In this document: one piece after another, positions 22,548-35,070 of the stretch
Layout of the letters: each line of letters starts with the position of its first letter
How positions within the stretch are numbered: the stretch's first letter is position 1
DNA from: Botryotinia globosa
Taxonomy: Eukaryota > Ascomycota > Leotiomycetes > Helotiales > Sclerotiniaceae
DNA: 64,000 nucleotides
Direction of reading: 5' to 3'
Assembly (NCBI GenBank): GCA_014898425.1
Contig: RCSZ01000017.1
Span: forward strand, 372,001-436,000
The notes under the pieces: model-generated
What the model was told of the DNA's origin: nothing
Databases searched by the model: none
The model's input: the letters and a program-made list of their open reading frames with translations, nothing else
Translations under genes and position numbers: made by a program

Positions 22548-25500
22548 TTGTTTTAGATTACTAGCATCACTTTGTATCACCTCTGCCAGTTACCATTTTC
22601 CAGAGATGAGATGTGCAAATGTTCCTTGTGACGTAAAGGATGCAATACACCAAAATCGGGCATTTGAATACTTGCGCATATCTCATACCAATCGATCTAC
22701 ACAGGCGCTTAGATCAGCTTACCTTACTCATAAATCATATCATATCATTTCATGTCATGTCGCATTCAAGTTCCTCAACAAAACCGTACCTAAAATCCCA
22801 CCCTTCCATCGCAGAGGATAAGGGTGCATATCCGGCTTCTATGGCTTCTCGAGGCACAAGTTTGACCGCTACATTTACAGCTTCTCAAGACTCTGATCCA
22901 TGTGAATGTAGATATTACTCTTGAAGCCTAGAAGAGTGAAAAAAACGTGGACTGTGGGGAATTTTTTTATCTGGAAAACTGATATCCATGATCTTGATCC
23001 AAAGCTGCTCTGTATTCTTCCGAATCATCGACATACTTCAAGCGTCACTCTATACTGCATGTGCATAATGCATATTACAAGTCTATGTGAAGTACGTAGT
23101 GATCACAATATTGCATGATCTAATATGTAACTTAGGCCCAGCTGAACTGAGTTCTCGCTCCCGCATAAAATACAATGGCACCTTATCTACAACTAGAATT
23201 CTTTGTGTGATGGTATGCAGAAAGCTCGAAAACTAGCTGTACCTTTCCATCTCTAATGACACAAACAATACACTGTGCACATGTGAAATGATTTGCAAAT
23301 TTTCCCAAAACTTCAGAAGTGTTTGTACTAAAGACGCGTACATGGTGTATGCAACCTCGCTACTGGGCGGTCCATCGGTGTTACATGGTTTCGCACTCGG
23401 GCCAGTACTGAAATGGGAGCGGCTAACCTGATCGGCTGAAATTAAACGAGGGTGGAACTGATTGATCCGAGGAATTTTTTGGGGGATGAGAACGGTGAAT
23501 TGAGTTAGCTGTTAGTATTTGGGATTGGGATTTGGGGGTTGCCATTAGATTAGTGGTTTAGGAAGGTTGAGGTGTTTATATTGCGTCTGAATGAATGGAT
23601 GGGAATAGGATGAGACGAATACTCGAACATTAGACGGAAATACCTGGGGTTCCTCCAACGAGGTGGTGGCTTTCTTCTCAGCATGCCTCATACTCCATTC
23701 GCAAGTACATACCTGGGTATATCACCAGATTCATATAGGTTACAATTCTCTCGTACATCAACGTGCGTTTATCTTCCCAGTACCACACGTGTTTAATATA
23801 TTCTTCCTTCTCGTCGGAAGTTGGAACAGATGATTAGAGGTGGAGTGCTGGGAAGATATCTCCTAAATCCATATTTCAACACGGAAAGATCTGTTTCTAG
23901 TGCTGGAACCCATATCCACTTCAGCTCCATTGAATGATTTCATGATCATGAGGGTTTTTCTTCTTCCCCAATTTCCTTCGCCGATCCCCCATTTCGTTCC
24001 TGTGCTGCAGCATGTGTCGAGTGCAGCTTTCAGAATTGTCGGGATTTCAGATTTATGGGTTCAATGCATGAGTCCGTATTGGAAACGTCTGAACACTTTT
24101 GCAGCATCACTCGGTGGTACATATGTATGTAGTGTATGGGTGTAGGTATATGTATGTGCATCAATAGTAGATGTAACTCGCAATCGGACTCGTAACCCAT
24201 ACAAAGTCGATATCAAATTGATGAACAGGTGAAAGACATGTATGGATGGGATGGATGACCAAACAATCCCATACAACCTACACCTTCCCGATGTAAAAAG
24301 TTCGCTTATTCTCGACCAATCGTAGAATTTAAATCGAACTTTCTCCCCCTTGTCTATATAACACTATTAACACAACCCAAGGGAAAGGGATGGATTGCCA
24401 TGGATAGAGTGGATGAACCTTTTGATGTTGCCTCAGGCTCGACATACCCCCACCGATCTAATCAATTCAAATTCCACTTCCACAAATACCATTAACGTTA
24501 TACCAAGAAAAATACGACATCTAATCCGTTCTTGTATGTAGCTCGATATGTGTATTCCTTCGTTCATGTCCGAACTGCATTTACCATCTTTACTTCTGCA
24601 TCTACATGTAGCTACATCTACATCTACATGCACATCTACAGCCATTGATACCTGCCTAGGTATCTTCTTGCATCAATGCCAATGTCTCGGGGACCAAAGT
24701 TCTCGATATCAACATAGTCTCGACTCTCGACAATCCCGTAATTGGATCGATGATAACACATAGACCGGGATATTGAAGATCCTGTTACCCATTATGGCAT
24801 AGTTCTCTAAATTTTACCTACATCGAACACTTCGTACCTGAAGTCTCCACATCTTGCCAACCAAGCTTCCAAGTTCCAACACTAGACACGATTGTTATTC
24901 CATGGCGGGAGCTATCTAATGATCTAAGAAAAGACCTCCTATACACGCCTCAAGCACACTCCACTAATCTTTAGATTCTATTTCATCTTGTCACCATACA
25001 TGCATGAATGATTCTCAAAAATTGCCTTTCTAGTACAAGTTCCATGTCCCGGAAAACTTCTCCCCCAATCTTCCAGAATCCAGAATCGTTCAAAACAACG
25101 CCTCGATCTCACCTCCAATCGGTTGTCTAAACCCTTTTCGTCCAAAGCTCCGTTTCTCGTTAGAAAAGTGACATCCATCTTTCGCTTCGAGAATTACTTT
25201 ATATCTACTTCTTCGTCGATAGACCTACAGAATACTAGCTATACAACGACACAATAGATACCCGATACAGCTCAAGCCTCAAGGTCATCAATCATCCACA
25301 ATTATCCACAGATTCAATCCTGCTGCCGATAAGATTCCAAGAATTTCGCATTTCATTCCACTTACCCATTTCAAAGAACTATCCGTTATTAGGAAATTAC
25401 CCAATTCACGTTCTCTTACCCGCAGAACACTTCAGGGTTCTCAAGGAGGTGGCTGCCTTGCATCTCTTCGCAGGCACCAATATTTTGTTGAGTACCACCT

Positions 25501-25999
25501 CAAGGCATCCAATATTCAAACACCAGAGAGCACGAGCATTACTTTTACAACTGTACATCAATACTTCGATGCAGAACAATATTTCTACCTAATCACATAA
25601 TTTGGGTGTTGTGCGCCTCTCCCACCGCCGATCTTCCAAAGATCTAATTTCCAGTATTGTGGAGCTCAAAGGAGCCAGTTGCCACGGACTTCATCACTGC
25701 AATTGGACCAATCGAAACATACTATAAGCGAATTGACGAGACCAGAGTGCCGCCAAATATTCCTGGCCAACCTTGTACATATCATATTAAGGTAAAAGCC
25801 CGGCAAGGCTATTACCCGAGTCAGTAAGCAACCGAGAACAGCTACTGCTAGATTGCAGAAACACGGCATACATATCATATTCCTATCAATTTGCTCACCC
25901 TCATCCTCAGGCTGATCAAACCAACTGACTCCACTTTATCCCAAAACCATACATATCCACATCTCATCCTCACATCTGAATATCACCTCACTGCTCATA
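22548..25999. other. 3.4-kb stretch without recognisable genes
   Basis: Open frames here are short (under 100 codons) and show no domain. Visible items are a CTACAT hexamer run near 24601-24640, a TACCTGCCTAGGTA element (24649-24662), and a TATA-like TCTATATAAC near 24353-24362. That element raises the possibility of a transcript starting about 24.4 kb and serving as a long leader of the gene at 26000 or as a non-coding RNA. Confidence 0.4.
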
Positions 26000-27277
26000 A
26001 TGGCTTCGTACAAGACAGCCGTCCCTGGCAAGTCCTTCAAGACGTCGCTTATGTACTCGGTCCCAGTACGACGTCTTAAGGAGATACTTAGCCATGTGGT
26101 ACCGGATATGAAACTAGGAAGTGTCGAAGAATTACCCTCTACCCAACTACCCAGACTATACACTCTCAACATGTCGAATGACAACAAGCTTCTCCTATCC
26201 TTTGCGCCCAGTTTAGCAGTTCGTCTCTTGAGACACGAGACCACGCTTCAGTACTCTGAAGCAACTCTCGTACATTTCCTTGATACGTCAAGCCAAAAGT
26301 CCAAAGGCGTAAATACCAATGGCGTGGAAGATGTAGAACATGATTTAGCATCCATCAAACTAGAAGACGTGATACCGAAAATGCTCAAGCATTCATCCAA
26401 TAACCGAGAGATGGCATTACCATACACAATCTTCGAACCAACAGCCGGAAAAACACTTTCTGCACTCTCAGTATACCTCAGTCTATCCGACCGGCACCTC
26501 ATTGACAAACAAGTCGGATCTCTAACTCGAAGCTTAGCTTCCCTCACATCATCCAACGGCACATTCGGTACAGCAGCCCGAGTCCTCCCAGATCCCTTCA
26601 AACAATCACCCCCTTCAGCCCCTTTAGGCTCAGGCTCCTCAACCTGGTCCGAAGCTTTCAATACGCTACTTGAATCAATTTTACGCGATGGAGAAGATAT
26701 GGCCGTCTTGCTTCCATACGATGTAGTGCGATCACACTACCAACGTCTATCTTGGCGCATGGACGCCGTCAAACTTCCTAGATTGGTACTACTAGATCTA
26801 GGCGAACGGAATGTAATGATCGAGAATGGAATCAAAGAAAGCAGTTCGCACATCCCGACTGAAAGTCTCAAAGTGACAGGGCTACGAAACTGGAGTCAGG
26901 GTGTCTTTGGAGACCCATTACTCTCAAGTGTTTTCGAAAATCCTAGTGAAGGATTCATGGAAGGCTGGAAGGCAGGTGACGAAGATGATCTCATCGAGGA
27001 CACAGGAAATGCAGAAGTACGATTGTTGCTCTACCGCTGCTACAGAGCTGTACTGGGAATAGTGACAGAATACTACCGACCCCAAAACGACAGCAGTAGG
27101 CGCGAGTTGGAAAACCGGAGGAATTTAACCGCTGCGTTATCAGAACTGGAAAAAGTGGATGTTGCAGTCAATGATATGCTCAAGAGAGCGCGCAGCCTGA
27201 GTTCATCTGTAGCCCCGGAGGCGGAGAGTTCCAAGAGGCAAAAAATTGGTATCGAGGATTTGGTGGATGAAAATTGA
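26000..27277 (+). CDS. APH-fold (aminoglycoside phosphotransferase-like) protein with degenerate active site
   Basis: Intronless, 425 residues. The overall order matches the APH/choline-kinase-like fold of fungal proteins: a small N-lobe (LPRLYTLNMSNDNKLLLSFAPSLAVRLLRHET), a hinge, a catalytic-loop equivalent (LLDLGERNVMI) and a metal-site equivalent (VTGLRNWSQGVFGDPLL). Compared with active members, the ATP-binding Lys position reads Ser (LLLSFAP instead of LKxxP). The HxD motif reads LLD, keeping Asp and the later Asn. The metal-binding Asp of the IIDWE motif reads Asn (LRNWS). It may be a pseudokinase or bind a ligand without phosphorylating it. The C-terminus is coiled coil and ends with a KRQKIG basic patch. 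It lies only 80 bases tail-to-tail from the Ecdysoneless gene. The substrate is unknown, and resistance to antibiotics should not be inferred from the family name. Confidence 0.65.
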   Translation: MASYKTAVPGKSFKTSLMYSVPVRRLKEILSHVVPDMKLGSVEELPSTQLPRLYTLNMSNDNKLLLSFAPSLAVRLLRHETTLQYSEATLVHFLDTSSQKSKGVNTNGVEDVEHDLASIKLEDVIPKMLKHSSNNREMALPYTIFEPTAGKTLSALSVYLSLSDRHLIDKQVGSLTRSLASLTSSNGTFGTAARVLPDPFKQSPPSAPLGSGSSTWSEAFNTLLESILRDGEDMAVLLPYDVVRSHYQRLSWRMDAVKLPRLVLLDLGERNVMIENGIKESSSHIPTESLKVTGLRNWSQGVFGDPLLSSVFENPSEGFMEGWKAGDEDDLIEDTGNAEVRLLLYRCYRAVLGIVTEYYRPQNDSSRRELENRRNLTAALSELEKVDVAVNDMLKRARSLSSSVAPEAESSKRQKIGIEDLVDEN

Positions 27278-27357
27278 GGCATACCAGCGAATTTTTGATG
27301 TAATTAGTGATACCCAAGCAATAGTCAAATATCTTGTAATTTTTGTTCAATCTTTAT

Positions 27358-29407
27358 TTATTCAGGTCTCTTTCCACGACTTCTCCCTTCGTCATCTTCG
27401 TCGCGAGGCAATTTCATACCCATCATACCTAGTAGATTGCCCCCAGGCCCAGCCATGCCTCCTTGACTCTTGAAACTCTCTAATAAATTTTTCGCCAGAT
27501 TAAAATCGATATTCAATTCCTCATCGCTTTCTTCCTCTTCCTCGTCCTCCTCATCTACTTCTTCTCGTTGCTTCCCCTTTCCAGTGCCCATCCCCTTTCC
27601 GGCGAGGGCAGCAATCTTGCTTGGGGTTGGATCTAAATTGAGCGCTCCAGCTTCGTTCAACTCTGCTTCCATCCTTTCCATCACTTTTTGTATCTCCTCC
27701 ATCTCATCGCCCTCTTCATCCTCATCATCGCCATCGATTTCTTCAACCCTGCGGGAGTTTCCTGGCTTGGATCGAGATGCAGGTTGATCTATGTCATCCG
27801 TTGGCATGCCCATCATCTCTCTCATCATCTTCGCAAATTCCACTTCATCAAAGCTAACATCTTTGTCCTCCTCACTGTCCTCCTCACTGTCATCATCATC
27901 GACATCATCATCATCGTCGTCGTCTTCATCGTCATCGACATCCATCTCATCCATCTCAGCACCGTCAGGACCGGCGTCATCGTCGTTTAGGAAAGCTTCG
28001 AATCGTTCCACCATTTTCTTTAAATCAGCTTCAGTCTTTGCATCGCCAAATCCGGACGGGGGTTCCGGTCCAAAAGCTCCAGGTATCCCAGCCGTCGACT
28101 TCTTGTCCTTGTTCTTTCCATCCAGCTCTCTCTCAAAGTCCTCGAAATTGATGTCGAGCCATTTCTCATCATCTTCTCTCATGTTATCATTCCACGTCAG
28201 AATATCATCATCGTTAGGGAGATTGGAAGCCTCTTCCTCGAGATCCTCTAGAAGTATATTAATCTCTCTAACGGATCGATAATCGGCATTTTTCGGATCT
28301 GTTACTAGCATTTCGAATCCTGAAGTGACCTTCATTCCCATTTCTAACCGCGTAAAGTTGTCCAATCCTGCGCCGCTCTTTGGCGGTGCTAAAACATCCT
28401 TCCATGCGATAGGGGTAGAAAATTGTTGTGATTTCAGCTGTGCATAAAGAACTTTTGTAAATCGGGCTGAGACGGTGACTAAATCCTTAGGGGGAAATGC
28501 AAGTTTAGATGAGAGGGACTGAAGAGGCTTGAGTGCAATTGGATCTCGAAGATAAAATGCTTCGACTGCCGGGGCTATAGCGATTGGGCGAAGATGTAGT
28601 ATGTAAGCAACTTTCCGCGGTATTGTGATGCGAGCATGATGAAGAGATGCTGCAATTTGGGCCGGATAGTTTCGCAAACGATAGAACGCCTCTTCTTCGA
28701 TCATGGGTGAGTGTATGAGTAATTCTGGGGTTGAGGATATGGTTTTGTGGGCTTCTTCCAAGGTAAGTGATCGAGATATTGGGGCAGTTGGGGTTTTGGT
28801 TGAGGAATCAGTGATTGCACGCAATGGTATAATGTGAAGAGCATTATTATGAATCCATACCTGCTAGGTGTCAGAACTTATTCCTTACTGTATGTGAACG
28901 AGAATACCCACCCTGTTATCTGCGATTTCAGGATTCAACCATCTTGGTAGAGCATTTGCAGCTTCAATTAATAGAAACTCGCCATCGGAGTCCACAACTT
29001 TGATCCATAATGTGGGAAATCGACTGCTCAATTCTTTAAGTATATACACAATAAGCCATTCGTCTTCGACCGAATCTCCATAATTTGTAATCCCGTTAAG
29101 ATACATTGATCCTGTTACATCGTTAGTCATTTGACGCATGCCAATATATTGTGGATATCGTACCCTTCTCATTCTTCATTTCCGCCTTGAAGCCATCCCG
29201 TTGCCATATATAATCTTTGGTGAGATCCTTCAGAAGTTTCAAAGATTCTTTCCGCACATCCTCTAACTTGCTAAGTAAATCCTTTTGTGATTTTAACTTG
29301 GAGTCAATGATGTAAAGTGAGTATTCCACACAGTCACCGGGAAGTCTTTTAGGGAATCCGTTGAAGCCTTCGTCGAACCCCTTGAAATCATCATCGAGGC
29401 CATCCAT
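27358..29407 (-). CDS. Ecdysoneless/SGT1-family protein (ECD)
   Basis: Three exons (29164-29407, 28912-29111, 27358-28860) encode 648 residues. The signature block EDEWLIVYILKELS...[34 protein letters not shown], split by the second intron exactly before VWIHN, is diagnostic for the ECD family. The start is taken at MDGLDDDFKG. The middle and C-terminal parts contain long Asp/Glu runs (about residues 420-470 and again near 600). The family is linked to pre-mRNA splicing through the U5 component Prp8 and to cell-cycle progression in animals. The founding fungal members were isolated as suppressors of gcr2 glycolytic-gene defects. It is a nuclear/cytoplasmic acidic protein here by inference. 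A four-fold 15-bp repeat lies directly before the start codon. Confidence 0.9.
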
Positions 29408-29901
29408 GTTAGCAATATACGTCACTACAGAAGCTTCGATATTTCAGAAAGCAGACGGTCAGAAAGCAGACGGTCAGAAAGCAGTCGGTCAGAAAGCAGA
29501 CGGTGTTGACATGAGACTTTCGAAGTTTGATGAGGCTGAACATTCGGTATGACCTCGGGATTGTTTAATATCATTCAGGTTGGCACAAAAAAAGAGCCGT
29601 GCGAGGTGTTTGTTTTGGCAACCCGACGCTAACCTCTATTAGAAAGAACGTAAACAATCGAGACCATGGATCGCGTATCTCCAGCTATTGATATCATTTC
29701 AAAAAACTTCAATTCTCCCAACGCGTCCCCAAAAATCACGATTTCAGCTTATTATTTTCCAATTGCACTTTGACTAATAAAGACATTGCCTTTGGTTTGG
29801 GGTCAATCGCTATGGTCGCTATTCTTGTATCTTTTTCACAGTAAATTATAAAGGGTTTTCTTACACTAATTTGAGCTTCAAAGCTCACAACAATTTTCAT
29901 A
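29408..29901. promoter_or_regulatory. Divergent promoter region, ECD/apsB
   Basis: This 494-base stretch separates two head-to-head genes. It contains the 15-bp tandem repeat at 29445-29504 and, on the apsB side, an ATTATAAAG TATA-like element near 29846-29854, about 50 bases before the ATG. Confidence 0.5.
29445..29504. repeat. Four perfect-length 15-bp tandem repeats
   Basis: CAGAAAGCAGACGGT is repeated four times without gaps at 29445, 29460, 29475 and 29490. The third copy has one change (GTCGGT). The array begins 38 bases upstream of the ECD start codon, so it lies in the promoter or 5' leader of that gene. Confidence 0.9.
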
Positions 29902-32900
29902 ATGGTGCAAGCCGGAATAGCAGGGCTTGATACACCACGAACGGCTCTTGGGGATGCTACTTATCTAGGTAGTAATGCTCTCGACTTTGATATTTCACAA
30001 GAACAGTCTTTCCAGTCGCCGTCAAAAGACAACAACCTAGTTTCGCAGATGCAAAATGGCCGCCGTGGTGTCAACATTCGCACTCCCAGAAGTCGCACTA
30101 CCCTTGGGGACAGACGAAATTTGCCAGCGGGGCTTGGGGGAGGAGAGTTCACACCTCTACTGAAGAATGCGACGATGAACAGCACTCGTCGAAATAACAA
30201 AGAGAACGTTCAGGCAACACCAGCATTTCTTCGGGCGGGTGGATTGGACAAAATTCAGGAAGGTTTCAGCCCATTACCCGCTGGATCAGCATACGGGGAC
30301 GATTCAAGAACGGGTTCTTTTATGGCTGGTACTCCCATGCCGCACATCGACAGTAGTACAGCCTCGACACCCGCAGCTTTACTGCCCCGGCGAAACGAGG
30401 GGCCTGGGGTTCTACAAGATGGAAACCAATTGTCACTACGCGAGCAAGAAAACGTCATTGACAGAATTGAGAAGGAAAACTTTGGACTAAAACTTAAGAT
30501 CCATTTCCTGGAAGAGGCCTTGAGAAAGGCAGGGCCGGGATTCAGTGAAGCTGCACTAAAAGAAAACACCGAGCTTAAAGTTGACAAAGTTACCATGCAA
30601 AGGGAGTTACAAAAATTCCGAAGGACATTGACTGCAGCCGAAAAGGATGTCGAGCAATATCGACAACAGATTCTGGATATGCAAGAGAAATTTAAGAGGA
30701 GGCATGTGAGCGCCGGGCAACAGGAAGAGCTAGATAATTTGCGGCAAGTTTTGGAGGAGAAGGAAGATGAATTAAACCGAGTTCGAAGCCAGGAAGACAA
30801 GTACGCCGATATGGAGAACAAAATCGACGATTTAGAATCAGACCTACGCGAAAAGGATCGGCTCATTAATGACAGGGAGGACGATATTGTCAATCTGAAG
30901 GATGATGTTCAGAAACATGTCGGAACTATTTCTAACTTGGAAACAGCTCTGAAGAAATCGCAACGCCGAGCGATAGAGTTGGAAGAGAAAGCAACTGGAC
31001 AGACCAACGAAGAGCTCAAAGAGGCCGAGTCATTGATTAAGGAATTAGAGCATGATGTAGAACGCCTGAGAATCGAAGCTGAAGAAGCTAAAGAGGATCA
31101 TCAAGACGCCATTCGAGATAAAGAGCGTGCCGAAGCCAATCTAGAAGAACTCCAGGATGAGCTAGCCAACAAGTCCATCACAACTAAAGGCTTGAGTCGC
31201 CAAATTGAGGAGAAGGCCAACCGTTTACAAGACGAACTGGAAGATCTTCGAGAACGACACCAAAACTTGGAACAGCAGCATGCTGAAAAAACACGTGAAG
31301 TCAAAAAATGGCAAGAGAAACTGGAGGTTTTGAAACGTGACAGTGAAGTGAAGGAGCAGAACCTTCGTGATAAAATTGAACTGGTGGAAAATGACTTGGA
31401 TCAGACTATTCGCGAGCGAAAAGCTCTTGCTACTAGACTCGAAAGTCTGCAAGGATTACAGAGAGATTTCCAACAGAGGAATGATGAGAAGAATCTCCTC
31501 CAGGGCCGACATGACGCTCTGACGGCTGAATCTGCTAGTCTACAAGCAGATTTGGCTCAGGCTAAAGCTTTAATCGAGGATCTCCAAGATAAATTGACAC
31601 ACGAGAAGACTTTGGCACTTGGTAACGAACGTGACGTGCGGGATCAATACACAGAAGAGATAGAACGCCTTAGTCATGAAGTTGAGGACCTCAAAGCAGA
31701 AATTCTGGAGAAAGAACGCCTATACGATGATGACATTGAGAACTGGGAGACCGAAAAACGCAATCTTGAAACCCAACGAGCCCGTGCCGAAGAACAGGCG
31801 GCAAGCCTCCAGAAAACTATCGATCGACTTCAACAGACCGAAGGTTCTTTATCTGGGAGAGAGTCGAAACTTCGAGAGGCTATGCGCAGCGAGAAAGAGA
31901 GGCACGAGAGTCAAGAAGCTCTTCTTACACGCCAGATAAACGAGTTGAACGAAGATGTTCAAGCTCGTCGCAAAGCATTGGAAGAGTCAAGATCCGAACT
32001 GGCAAGTGTTCGTGAAGAGCTTAGACTCAGCCAGCGTGAGCAAAGATCCTTGGCTGAAAAAATTGAGGGCCTGGAGGATGAAGTTGAGATTCTGCAGACC
32101 AGTCTTGACGAGGAAACCGATCAAGCGAATCAAGATGTTAGTGCTGCCAGACACGAATCTGATAGTCTTCGAAGACAATTACAGACTCTTAAGCAAGATC
32201 TTGCGAAAGCAGAAGCATCAGCCATTAGTGCAAGAGCAGAACTGGAGGTATTCCATAGCGACTTTCAAGCTGATCAAGGATCGAAAGAGAGTTTAAACAA
32301 GCTGTTGCAGAATCACGAGGCCCAGCTGTCAAAGGTGCGATTGGAGAAACAGAACTTGCAAGACCAAATTGGCAAAGTTAACCTTGAACTTCATTCTCTC
32401 CGCTCATCGAATGCTGAACTCAAGGCTGAGAAAGATGAGATCTCAAGTCAATTGAGGGCTTTGAAGCAACAAGAAGACGAAACATTCCGTCTCGAAGAAG
32501 AGAGAGTTGAGCTTCGAACAGCCAAGATGAAGCTTGATAACGAAGTTCGCCGACTTCGTGAGGACCACAAAGTTGCCGTGGCAGAGCGAAAGGCTATCGA
32601 AAAGGAGCTGAACGAAGAAATTGAGAGAGCCAGTACCGAAGAAGCTCGCCTCAGCGCCGAGATTCAGGACCTACATCGTATACTCCGCGGCTCATCCGAA
32701 AAGCGAGAGCTAGCTACAGCCAGGAAAACTATCAGCAAGCTAGAAGAGCGAATCCTGGAGTTGGCAAGTCAGCCAGCATTGGGTGATCAGCATAACGAAA
32801 ACTCTCACGAATTGTCTGAAATCAAACAAGATCTCACAGCATTGCGTCAAAAAGAGAATGAATACATTCAACGTGAAACCGCTCACAAGGATAAGGTTAA

Positions 32901-34393
32901 GGGTCTCAAACGACAGATTGCTGAGCTTGAACGCAAAGTTCACGAGACTGATATGGCACGTTTTAACATCGCCTCTTCCCCAGCTTCAGTTGGCGGCTCT
33001 ACTCACAAGGAAATCGGCCTACTTCGTCATCAACTTTCAGAAGCACACCAGTCTCTCAAAGATCTTCGTTCTCGAATGAAGGAATCAGACAAAGAAGCAG
33101 CACGAAAAATCAACGCCTTGAACATCAACTTCCAACATCAAGAACAGAGTTGGGAAGCCGAGAAAGACCAATTGGAGCGTCAATTGGATGAACTACGCCT
33201 TACCAAAGATGAGCTCTCAACGAGGAATGCCTCTTTTGAGGCAGCTATCAACAGACTCAGTGACAAAATCGATCGTCTCCAGAAAGCCCTCATGGCTGAA
33301 CGTGCGAATAGTGGAGAAAACCACACCATTGCTCTTGAGCGCAGAGACCTGCATGAAATGCTTCAGGAAGCTCAAATTCAACGCGAATCTTTACAACTCC
33401 TTATTAAGGAACGTGAAACTGCAATTCAAAGCGTAAGCGCCAAGGAAGTTGAGCTTCGCAGCAGTCTCCGCCGGGTCCGTGATGAACGTAACCGAGAACG
33501 TGCCAGAGCCCTTAGCGCCAAAGAAGAATTGGAGCTTCTCGAGGAGGAATACGTCAAATCGAAAGAGGACTACATCAAGGCGAAGAGTGAATGGGAAGCC
33601 GAAAAGCGCACTCTAAGCAGCGGTGTTAGGTTCCCAAATATGTCGATTTCATATACCGAAGACGAAATCCATGCACTAAAGAAGGACAGAGACGAACTAG
33701 AGAAGCGATTTGCGAAAGAAATCGAAAAGAGAGATGACAAACACGGAAAGGAGTTGAAGGGTTTGTGCATGCAAATCGAATGGATGAAAGCCCGTTGTGC
33801 TCGAGAAGAAAGCAAGCGCGCCGATTTAGCATACGCAAAGAAGTATCTAGCCGCCAAAATCAACATGTATGACGCATGGTTAGTTCCCCCATTTCAAGTC
33901 CGCTTAATACTACATTCACTAACATCCCACTAGCAACAAAGCCGATCTCCGCCTCCTCCGCCAAACAAGCTTGATACCCGAACCAGCTCCCGTCCCTAAG
34001 CCCAAGGCCACGATCCGCACCGCAGCTTTCTTAATCATAGCCGGTTTCCGCATGCGCAAAGGTGCAGAAGCATGGGATCAAAACAAGAAAATCCACCAGA
34101 AGATTCTCGGAAAATTAGAGGTCATGAGGGCTAATCGAGCAAAGAGAATTTCATCTCAGGAAAATGCAGCAAGAGAAGAACTTCCAGGTTCCCTATCGGC
34201 AAGGAAGGAAGGCTCGGGATCGCGCTCCGTGTCTCGTGCTGGATCCAGAGATGTATCGCGGAATGCATCACCCGTTAAGGCAAATCAAGCACAACCGATC
34301 GTCAACCCGGCTTTCAGTGTCGCGAGGAAGAGTAGTCTTAAGAGTGCCGTGAAGGATATCTTGAAGGAGAGGAATGAGGGGATGAGGGAATAA
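29902..34393 (+). CDS. apsB: ApsB/Mto1-type microtubule-nucleation protein (centrosomin motif 1)
   Basis: Two exons (29902-33878 and 33934-34393) give 1478 residues. The first about 175 residues are disordered and contain several S/T-P sites. The Cnn/centrosomin motif 1 region follows at about residues 178-245 (REQENVIDRIEKENFGLKLKIHFLEEALRK), which docks the gamma-tubulin complex. About 1000 residues of nearly continuous coiled coil come next. The C-terminal end (AKKYLAAKINMYDACNKADLRLL, interrupted by the intron, then a basic AFLIIAGFRMRKGAEAW segment) is the SPB/septum-targeting end of ApsB/Mto1 proteins. In Aspergillus ApsB sits at spindle pole bodies and septal microtubule-organising centres and is needed for nuclear positioning. 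The intron and the PACT-like end are well supported. Confidence 0.9.
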
Positions 34394-35070
34394 GTATAGC
34401 GATTGCAGTAATGTTTGGGTACTCTCTTTTATTTTTCATTCCCTATCTCAGGCGTTCTTTCCAAATCATTTTTCTCCTGAAAATTTCTTTGTCGAGTAAT
34501 GAAATTTGCCAATGTTAGGATAGCGGGAGTATGAATGCAGAAATGATTATATGCAATATGCATTGGAATTGTACTGAATTGGGTATGGGAAGGTCGAGTT
34601 AGCAAAATACTTACTGTATCTTTTTGGAGTTGAGGTTGAATCAATTGAGGATCATAGTTATGTTTCATGGTATACCGTGGATTAGGATGGAAATAACTTT
34701 TAGTAGTTGGGTCTATGGCGCGCAGAAATAAATTATTACCATATAAATAATACAGTCTTAGAGAGCGTCTCGGGGAAACAGTCTTGAGAACAACGTCTCA
34801 GTGGCATAGTATTCATTATCCATCCATCCCAGCCCTTACTATCATTCATTTTGTCAAGGAAAAAAAATGCCAGAACCAGCCGTCAAGTCCTCGATCCATC
34901 AAATCCAAAAAAAAAGATCATAAACCCGCAGCCCATCATTGTTCCTTCCCATCGAGCAATTCGTTCTTCATAAACCTCATAGCTGCATGACTTCCCAATT
35001 CCCGTCCATATGCATGCCTTAAAATGTTGTCCCTTGCATCATAAACCCTTTAATACATTTGTGCGACTTT
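34394..35070. other. Convergent intergenic, 677 bases
   Basis: This is the shared 3' flank of apsB and the metacaspase. A-rich tracts are present; no gene is seen. Confidence 0.5.

Noticed and set aside
30255..30893. Ser-rich minus-strand frame of 212 codons
   Set aside because: It is the antisense shadow of Glu/Lys/Leu-rich coiled-coil coding sequence in apsB.
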